Shown: piece by piece, positions 20,430-25,284 of the stretch
How positions within the stretch are numbered: the stretch's first letter is position 1
How the letters are laid out: the number at the start of each line of letters is the position of its first letter
Assembly (NCBI GenBank): GCA_017652345.1
Contig: JAGCBE010000524.1
Span: forward strand, 1-25,284
DNA: 25,284 bases
Source: Methanobrevibacter sp.
Lineage (GTDB): Archaea; Methanobacteriota; Methanobacteria; Methanobacteriales; Methanobacteriaceae
Direction: 5' to 3'
Position numbers and translations under genes: made by a program
The notes under the pieces: generated by a model
The model's input: the letters and a program-made list of their open reading frames with translations, nothing else
Database searches by the model: none
What the model was told of the DNA's origin: nothing

Positions 20430-21872
20430 TTACCAAGCATATCCACCATCAGTTTTTGTTCCACTATAGTTTGGTTTATCACTGCTATATGTGGTGCTTG
20501 GTCTGTACAAATTAGAACTTTGAGATGGTTGAGCAGAAGACATTGCTGGTTGACTTTGCATTGTTGGTTGTTGAATTAATGATTGAGTACCTTGTTCCAT
20601 TGGAATGATACCCATATTTGCTGCAACATTTTTCAAATCATCAAATGTTTTAACACCACCTGCAGATATACCAGTGCCTCTTAAGATTGCTTGAACTAAC
20701 TTATATTCTCTAGTTTGAGCTGTATCTGTTGGAATTAAACCTGCACCTTTCAATACTGCTTGAATATCAGTATCACTCATAGGTTTAAATAATGAACCAT
20801 ATTTAGCAATCATTGGCAAAGCTTCAGCATTAACATGTTCAAATGCAGTTGTTCTAGCATGATCCATATCTAATTTTTCAGCTAAATCAGGTTCATTTGC
20901 TTTAAATGCATCCAAATTCCATTGATAAACATTCTTTAGTTTGTTTTCAGCTTCCATTGCTTCAGCACTAGGATTTCTTGATTTAGCAACACCATAATCA
21001 ACACCTTGCATTGCTTTTGCACCCATTCTACTCCACCAACCTTGTTCTTTATCTTCTGGATTAAATGAACTGGTTTGGAATTGACCAGCAAATTCATTAG
21101 CATTTTGGAATGAAGGATCTGAGGTATTCAAAGCTGCATTATGCAAACCTTCCATTGTTTGAAATTGTGCTTGAGCTTCTTTAGCAGAAGATGCACCACC
21201 ACCTAATCCTAAACCAATCTTAGTACCATCACTCAATGTCATACCATCAGATGCAGTGTTAGAATTGCTTGAAACAGTATCAATAACATTGCCATTTTCA
21301 TCAGTTACTAAGTAAGTATAACCTTGACCACCACTGCCTTGATTAAGTGTCTTAATTTCATCTTCAGATTTAAATAGATTTTCTCTTTTGCTATTTTCAT
21401 AGTCTAATTGAGCTAATCTCAAAGCTAATTCATCTTTACGATCTGCAGCTTCACGTTCAGCAGCTTTACGTTGTGAATAACCTTGACCAAAACCTTTCAT
21501 CAAACCACCTAAGATTACACCATATGGATTGTAAATATCTTCACCAAAACCTCCCTTAAATCCTTGAGCTTCAGGGATATTTGCAAGGTTTTCTGCAAAG
21601 ATTTCCATACCAGATTTTGGTGCTTTTGGCTTCATCAAAGCTTGTTTTAAAGCTGCAAATTTAACTGGATCATAAGAAACAGTTTTTGTTTGAGTTGTTC
21701 TTTTTGGAACTGAAATAGCAATCTGAGGATTAGTATAACGCAAAGAATTCAAGTAACCTTGATAATCTTTATGTGTGCTACTTGTTGTATTGCCTTGTTT
21801 ATTCAAAGCTTGCGCTATATTTTGAGCGCGCATTTCGTTTAAAGCTTCTTGATTTTCAGTATAAGTTGCCAT
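20430..21872 (-). CDS. Putative internal virion / ejection protein
   Basis: 480 aa. Residues 100-140 are glycine-rich (AQGFKGGFGEDIYNPYGVIL and GGLMKGFGQGYSQ) followed by a charged helix (KAAEREAADRKDELALRLAQ). The C-terminal 70 residues are Gln/Ser/Pro-rich (QQPTMQSQPAMSSAQPSQSS) and end GGYAW. It has no enzyme motif. Position between other ejection-type genes and composition suggest an internal virion protein. Confidence 0.5.
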   Translation of the reverse strand: MATYTENQEALNEMRAQNIAQALNKQGNTTSSTHKDYQGYLNSLRYTNPQIAISVPKRTTQTKTVSYDPVKFAALKQALMKPKAPKSGMEIFAENLANIPEAQGFKGGFGEDIYNPYGVILGGLMKGFGQGYSQRKAAEREAADRKDELALRLAQLDYENSKRENLFKSEDEIKTLNQGSGGQGYTYLVTDENGNVIDTVSSNSNTASDGMTLSDGTKIGLGLGGGASSAKEAQAQFQTMEGLHNAALNTSDPSFQNANEFAGQFQTSSFNPEDKEQGWWSRMGAKAMQGVDYGVAKSRNPSAEAMEAENKLKNVYQWNLDAFKANEPDLAEKLDMDHARTTAFEHVNAEALPMIAKYGSLFKPMSDTDIQAVLKGAGLIPTDTAQTREYKLVQAILRGTGISAGGVKTFDDLKNVAANMGIIPMEQGTQSLIQQPTMQSQPAMSSAQPSQSSNLYRPSTTYSSDKPNYSGTKTDGGYAW

Positions 21873-21899
21873 TTTTACATTTCTCCATATTAAATCTTA

Positions 21900-22631
21900 T
21901 TATCCAGCAGCAATACTACCTAAAGTTGAACCTGCTCCGTAACCTGCAGCAGCACCTGCACCACCACCAAAGATACCACCGATTACTGCACCACCAATAC
22001 CACCAACAGTTGAGAATGCAGCATTACGTTTAGCAACTGCTGTTCTATATCTATCAATATCGTTTTGATATTGAGTTGAATATGTATCATTTAATCCAGC
22101 ACCACCAGCACCTTCAACCATCTGAGGATCAATTATTTGATTACTTAATGCAGAAGCTTGATTAATCATACTATTATAATAATCTTGACCTCTTCCAATT
22201 GCTTCATTAGATAAACCAGCAATTTGTTGATTTTGTTCATTTTGCAAATCAGTCATTGCATTATTATATGCATTTGAACCAAAACTAACACCTTTTTGAA
22301 TCAAATTTGCATTAGCTCTGTTAGTTTGTCTTTGCATTTGAGGCTGCAAATATGCCATTCTTGATTGAAAATATTCATTAGCTTGTGTTGTATCATAAGG
22401 ATCATAACTTCCTAAAGAAGCTAATTGTCTATTCAATGCTAATTGACTGTTTACACCTAACGTTTTATTAACAGTTGTTTGACCTGTAACTGGATCATAA
22501 GACGTTGTGTATGAACCAGTAGGAGAATTAACATCTGCATATTGTTGATTTGCAGCTGTAGTATTCAATCTTTCCTGCTCTTTTCTTGCTTCATACGCAT
22601 TGTAATATGGTGTATCTGGTTTACTGCTCAT
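21900..22631 (-). CDS. Ejection-type protein, paralogue 1, with glycine-rich C-terminus
   Basis: 243 aa. Shared with its neighbour at 22650-23366: AANQQYA, YDPVTGQTTVNKTLGVNSQ, MAYLQPQMQRQ, GSNAYNNAMTDL and GRGQDYYNSMINQA. Only this copy ends in a small-residue, hydrophobic stretch (STVGGIGGAVIGGIFGGGAG and onward), a likely membrane-inserting segment. In many podoviruses such proteins sit next to ejection proteins and are thought to be delivered with the DNA. AGGGGAA precedes the start. Confidence 0.6.
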   Translation of the reverse strand: MSSKPDTPYYNAYEARKEQERLNTTAANQQYADVNSPTGSYTTSYDPVTGQTTVNKTLGVNSQLALNRQLASLGSYDPYDTTQANEYFQSRMAYLQPQMQRQTNRANANLIQKGVSFGSNAYNNAMTDLQNEQNQQIAGLSNEAIGRGQDYYNSMINQASALSNQIIDPQMVEGAGGAGLNDTYSTQYQNDIDRYRTAVAKRNAAFSTVGGIGGAVIGGIFGGGAGAAAGYGAGSTLGSIAAG

Positions 22632-22649
22632 TTCAATATTCCCCTATAA

Positions 22650-23366
22650 TTAGTTACTCTTGGCACCACTTGAAGAACTGTCTTTTGTATTCCAATTTCT
22701 GCTTCCAAGATAGCTACCTAAAGCTTGAACACCTTGACCAATAGCTTGATTCTTTGCATTAGCATTAGCAACATTCGTTGCATACAATGCTTTAGCATAT
22801 TCTAATTCGTTTTGAGATGTGTTAGATAAACCTACACCTTGAATACCTTGAATCATTCCTGGTTCATATACTTGACTACCTAATGCAGCAGCTTGATTTA
22901 ACATGTTCATATTGTAATCTTGACCATTGTAAATTGCATCTGCAGCAATCATATTGGTTAAATTATTCTGATCTTTATCTAAATTAGCCATTACACTGTT
23001 ATATGCAGAAGATCCAACAGGAATACCTTTATCTTCCAAATCTTTCATGACATTTGCTCTTTGTTCATCCAAATATGGTTGAACATATGCCATTTGCATG
23101 TCATAATATTGCTGTTTTTGATCTTCTGGACTTGCTTTGTATGCATTTAAAGCAGCATTTTGTAAAAATAAAGCTTGTTTAGAATTATTGCCTAAGTTTT
23201 TATTAATGGTTGTTCTACCAGTTTTAGGATCAACAGAAACTGAATAACCACCTAAATCAGAAACTAAATTAGCATATTGCTGATTAGCAGCTGCTTGATT
23301 AATTCTGTTTTGCTCATTTAAATCTGCTTGTTTATCATATTTTGGAGCACTTGGATAACTCGACAT
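22650..23366 (-). CDS. Ejection-type protein, paralogue 2
   Basis: 238 aa. It aligns by eye with the downstream protein over residues 15-180 (ANQQYANLVSDLGGYSVSVD; MAYVQPYLDEQRANVMKDL; GSSAYNSVMANLDKDQNN; GQDYNMNMLNQAAALGSQV). Its C-terminus differs, being short and polar (GQGVQALGSYLGSRNWNTKD) without the glycine-rich segment. This is a tandem duplication with divided C-termini. Virion role inferred. Confidence 0.6.
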   Translation of the reverse strand: MSSYPSAPKYDKQADLNEQNRINQAAANQQYANLVSDLGGYSVSVDPKTGRTTINKNLGNNSKQALFLQNAALNAYKASPEDQKQQYYDMQMAYVQPYLDEQRANVMKDLEDKGIPVGSSAYNSVMANLDKDQNNLTNMIAADAIYNGQDYNMNMLNQAAALGSQVYEPGMIQGIQGVGLSNTSQNELEYAKALYATNVANANAKNQAIGQGVQALGSYLGSRNWNTKDSSSSGAKSN

Positions 23367-23377
23367 TGTTTACCTCA

Positions 23378-24799
23378 TTAACTATATTTGTAAATTTTCA
23401 CCATTCCACTGAAACCAGCGTGACCATTGTGTTCTTCAGATGAAGTTGTACTTGTACCGTATAATCTTCTTCCATAACCACCAATTCCATATACTGAGAA
23501 ATAAGTTGGATAAGTGTATGGATAGTTAAATTCATAATCACCTGATGAATATGTACCAGAACCACCTACACCATTAGCTAAAGTGTAATTTCCACTTAAA
23601 CTTGTAGAATATGTTCCACCTTGACCATAATAATTGAAGTATTCACCACCAGATTGATCTCCATCATAATGCCATGAAACACCTGTTCCACCACCACAAG
23701 TAACGATATTAAAGTTGTCTGCTGCACGTCTAATATATGATTCAGTACCATTACCAGAAACCCATGTACCAGTAGATGTAACACCAGCAGATCCAGATTG
23801 ACCATAACCACCTGTACCTACTTGAATATTATATGTACCAGCTGTATCTACTGTGAAATAACCAAAACCAGATGCTGCAGAACCACCATTACCATAAGCA
23901 TATTTAGATGCACCTGTTACACCTAAACCACCACCACCAGCACCTACTATTTCAAAGTAATATGTACCAGGTTGTAATGTGATTGATGTTGTAATTGGTG
24001 ATGTGTAAATGTATTGAACTGCTGGTTCAATCTTTAAATAACCATTACCACCAGCAACTGCTTCAGATGAACAAGTACTACCTTGACCTGGAATTGGACC
24101 AGCTTTAGCTATACCACCATTTATTGTACCACCATAACCAACAGATTGAGCTGCATATGAGCTTCTTGTTTGGGTTGTACCGTTTGTTCCACCTGTGAAG
24201 CTATGTGTTACACTTGATGTAACATTTATTGTATGACTTCCTGCTGTACCTGCAGTTGCAGCTGGACCAACATGATCGTTTCCATTAGCTGTAAATGCAT
24301 AACCACCGGTTCCACCGTTTAATGTAATATTATCAATATGAACGTTAGATTTTAAAGATGTAACAGTTCCATTTCCACCATTTCCACCTACTCTATTTTG
24401 ACCCCAAACATTAAATGCAGAACCACCTTGACCACAAACAAATGTGAATATTTCTTGTGAATTTATTTTAAGTTCAAATGTACCTTGAGCAGCTCCACCG
24501 CCACCTGCTGCTGCAGAGTAAGATTGATTAGTATAACCAGCAGCACCACCACCACCAGCACCTTTCATAGTAAATTTGTAATAACCAGGTCCTAATACAA
24601 ATGTGTAAGAACCTGGAGTTGAAATTTCAATGGTTGGATCAACTACTGGATTAGCAGAATCAGGCCATAATTTCTTCATCACATCATTAACTGATGCATA
24701 GATGGCACCAATACGTCTAACTGAACCTTCAACTGTTGCATAAACGTTTTTGTTTGGTATGTTAAATAAAGTATTAACAACTGGAACTTTAATTGACAT
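23378..24799 (-). CDS. Glycine-rich adhesin / tail-fibre tip protein
   Basis: 473 aa. Two domains each begin with a PGxYxF strand and a glycine run: PGYYKFTMKGAGGGGAAG (residue about 75) and PGTYYFEIVGAGGGGLG (about 277). Between and after them are many GGxGG / GxGGxG motifs, as in glycine-rich repeat adhesins (gp38 type) whose polyglycine helices carry variable receptor-binding loops. The N-terminal 60 residues (VKVPVVNTLFNIPNK-like start, VYATVEGSVRRIGAIY) may attach it to the virion. Repeats in the DNA make recombination between domains possible. The type is clear from composition; receptor unknown. Confidence 0.65.
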   Translation of the reverse strand: MSIKVPVVNTLFNIPNKNVYATVEGSVRRIGAIYASVNDVMKKLWPDSANPVVDPTIEISTPGSYTFVLGPGYYKFTMKGAGGGGAAGYTNQSYSAAAGGGGAAQGTFELKINSQEIFTFVCGQGGSAFNVWGQNRVGGNGGNGTVTSLKSNVHIDNITLNGGTGGYAFTANGNDHVGPAATAGTAGSHTINVTSSVTHSFTGGTNGTTQTRSSYAAQSVGYGGTINGGIAKAGPIPGQGSTCSSEAVAGGNGYLKIEPAVQYIYTSPITTSITLQPGTYYFEIVGAGGGGLGVTGASKYAYGNGGSAASGFGYFTVDTAGTYNIQVGTGGYGQSGSAGVTSTGTWVSGNGTESYIRRAADNFNIVTCGGGTGVSWHYDGDQSGGEYFNYYGQGGTYSTSLSGNYTLANGVGGSGTYSSGDYEFNYPYTYPTYFSVYGIGGYGRRLYGTSTTSSEEHNGHAGFSGMVKIYKYS

Positions 24800-24812
24800 A
24801 TATCATCTCTTT

Positions 24813-25284
24813 TTACAATTCATAAACGAAATAGATTACACCATCTTCGCCAGTAGTTGGAACAGTATTAGTGATAACTGTTTTTCTAACTAATGCTACT
24901 GCTGCATTTGCAATAGTGTTTGTACTACCTAATTTAAGAATACCTTTGTTTACTGTAGAAGCATCATGTAGAGAAATAACACCAGCATCAAGATTTATGT
25001 TTGTACCAATTTGAACCAAACCTGCATTTGTAGTGGTTGCAATAGGTGTTGCAGCTGTAACTGCTGCATCCATTTGACCTTTATTAACAGCATCACCATC
25101 ATTTTCAGCAGCTAACACATTGGTAATTTTATGAGTGTTCAAGTTTAAATTACCTTGCATTAAAGTTGAACCATCAGCGTCAACTTTAGCATTAACAGCA
25201 TCTAACAATGTATTGAAGTTATCATCAACATGAACTCCGTTAGCTTTAACGTTTTCGACTGTGTCTTGAACCATCGAATGTGGA
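24813..25284 (-). CDS. Tail fibre protein, partial at right edge
   Basis: At least 157 residues are visible; the frame stays open to the window edge, and the ATG at 25274 has no ribosome binding site, so the gene likely starts beyond it. Motifs MQGNLNLNTHKITNVLAAEN (with DGDAVNKGQMD) and ATTTNAGLVQIGTNI...NKGILKLGS are typical of fibre shafts (the L-x-x-x-x-I-x-N-V / DAVNKG motif). The C-terminus, TTGEDGVIYFVYEL, is a common fibre end. It precedes the glycine-rich adhesin and could carry it. Confidence 0.65.
   Translation of the reverse strand, partial: PHSMVQDTVENVKANGVHVDDNFNTLLDAVNAKVDADGSTLMQGNLNLNTHKITNVLAAENDGDAVNKGQMDAAVTAATPIATTTNAGLVQIGTNINLDAGVISLHDASTVNKGILKLGSTNTIANAAVALVRKTVITNTVPTTGEDGVIYFVYEL

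Overview
The window is part of a lytic-looking, AT-rich, tailed double-stranded DNA phage genome. I see a large terminase, an HK97-type major capsid protein with a scaffold-like gene upstream, P22-like tail-machine proteins (gp4-like adaptor and gp10-like stabilisation protein), ejection-type proteins, tail fibres and a muramidase. There is no tape-measure, sheath or tail-tube gene, so a short-tailed (podovirus) virion is most likely. No integrase or portal gene is visible. The host cannot be named; P22-type tail parts favour a Gram-negative host.

Layout: nearly everything is on the minus strand and reads from right to left. From the right edge come a fibre (24813-25284, cut by the edge), a glycine-rich adhesin, a duplicated pair of small ejection-type proteins, and two larger ejection-type proteins (18636-23366). 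A plus-strand island of four small genes follows (17509-18608). Next is a minus-strand block (13463-17406) holding a divergent GroEL-like chaperonin, a short GroES-like co-chaperonin, a GNAT-like protein and small unknowns, leading into terminase (11965-13491), a zinc HNH protein, a gp55/sigma-like gene carrying a NUMOD3 tail, a scaffold-like gene, an HNH homing endonuclease and the capsid gene (7940-8914). A gene-free stretch (7071-7939) follows, then a HUH/Rep-like protein, lysozyme, two small genes, the tail machine and three tail-fibre or structural genes, running off the left edge.

The most interesting content is regulatory. (1) Nine intergenic sites share the 12-mer TAAATACNNNTG, each preceded by A or G. 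It resembles the T4 late promoter TATAAATA, with the final G where +1 should be. The window also encodes a protein whose middle resembles the T4 late sigma factor gp55, and that gene has one of these sites directly upstream. (2) The gene-free stretch holds three consecutive promoter-RNA-terminator cassettes without coding capacity, and five iteron-like repeats next to the HUH/Rep-like gene. (3) Two distant loci on opposite strands (6011-6158 and 17895-18056) share one architecture: a sigma70-type promoter, a leader with a terminator hairpin whose loop can pair with an upstream segment and with the downstream ribosome binding site, and an identical 19-nt segment around the start codon. (4) The homing endonuclease next to the capsid gene has its ribosome binding site buried in a 12-bp stem, with a promoter inside the loop, as known for T4 homing endonucleases.

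A reasonable model, which is inference: host RNA polymerase uses the two sigma70-type promoters for the plus island and the tail block, while the gp55-like factor redirects host polymerase to the TAAATAC promoters. The chaperonin pair probably assists folding of phage proteins such as the capsid.
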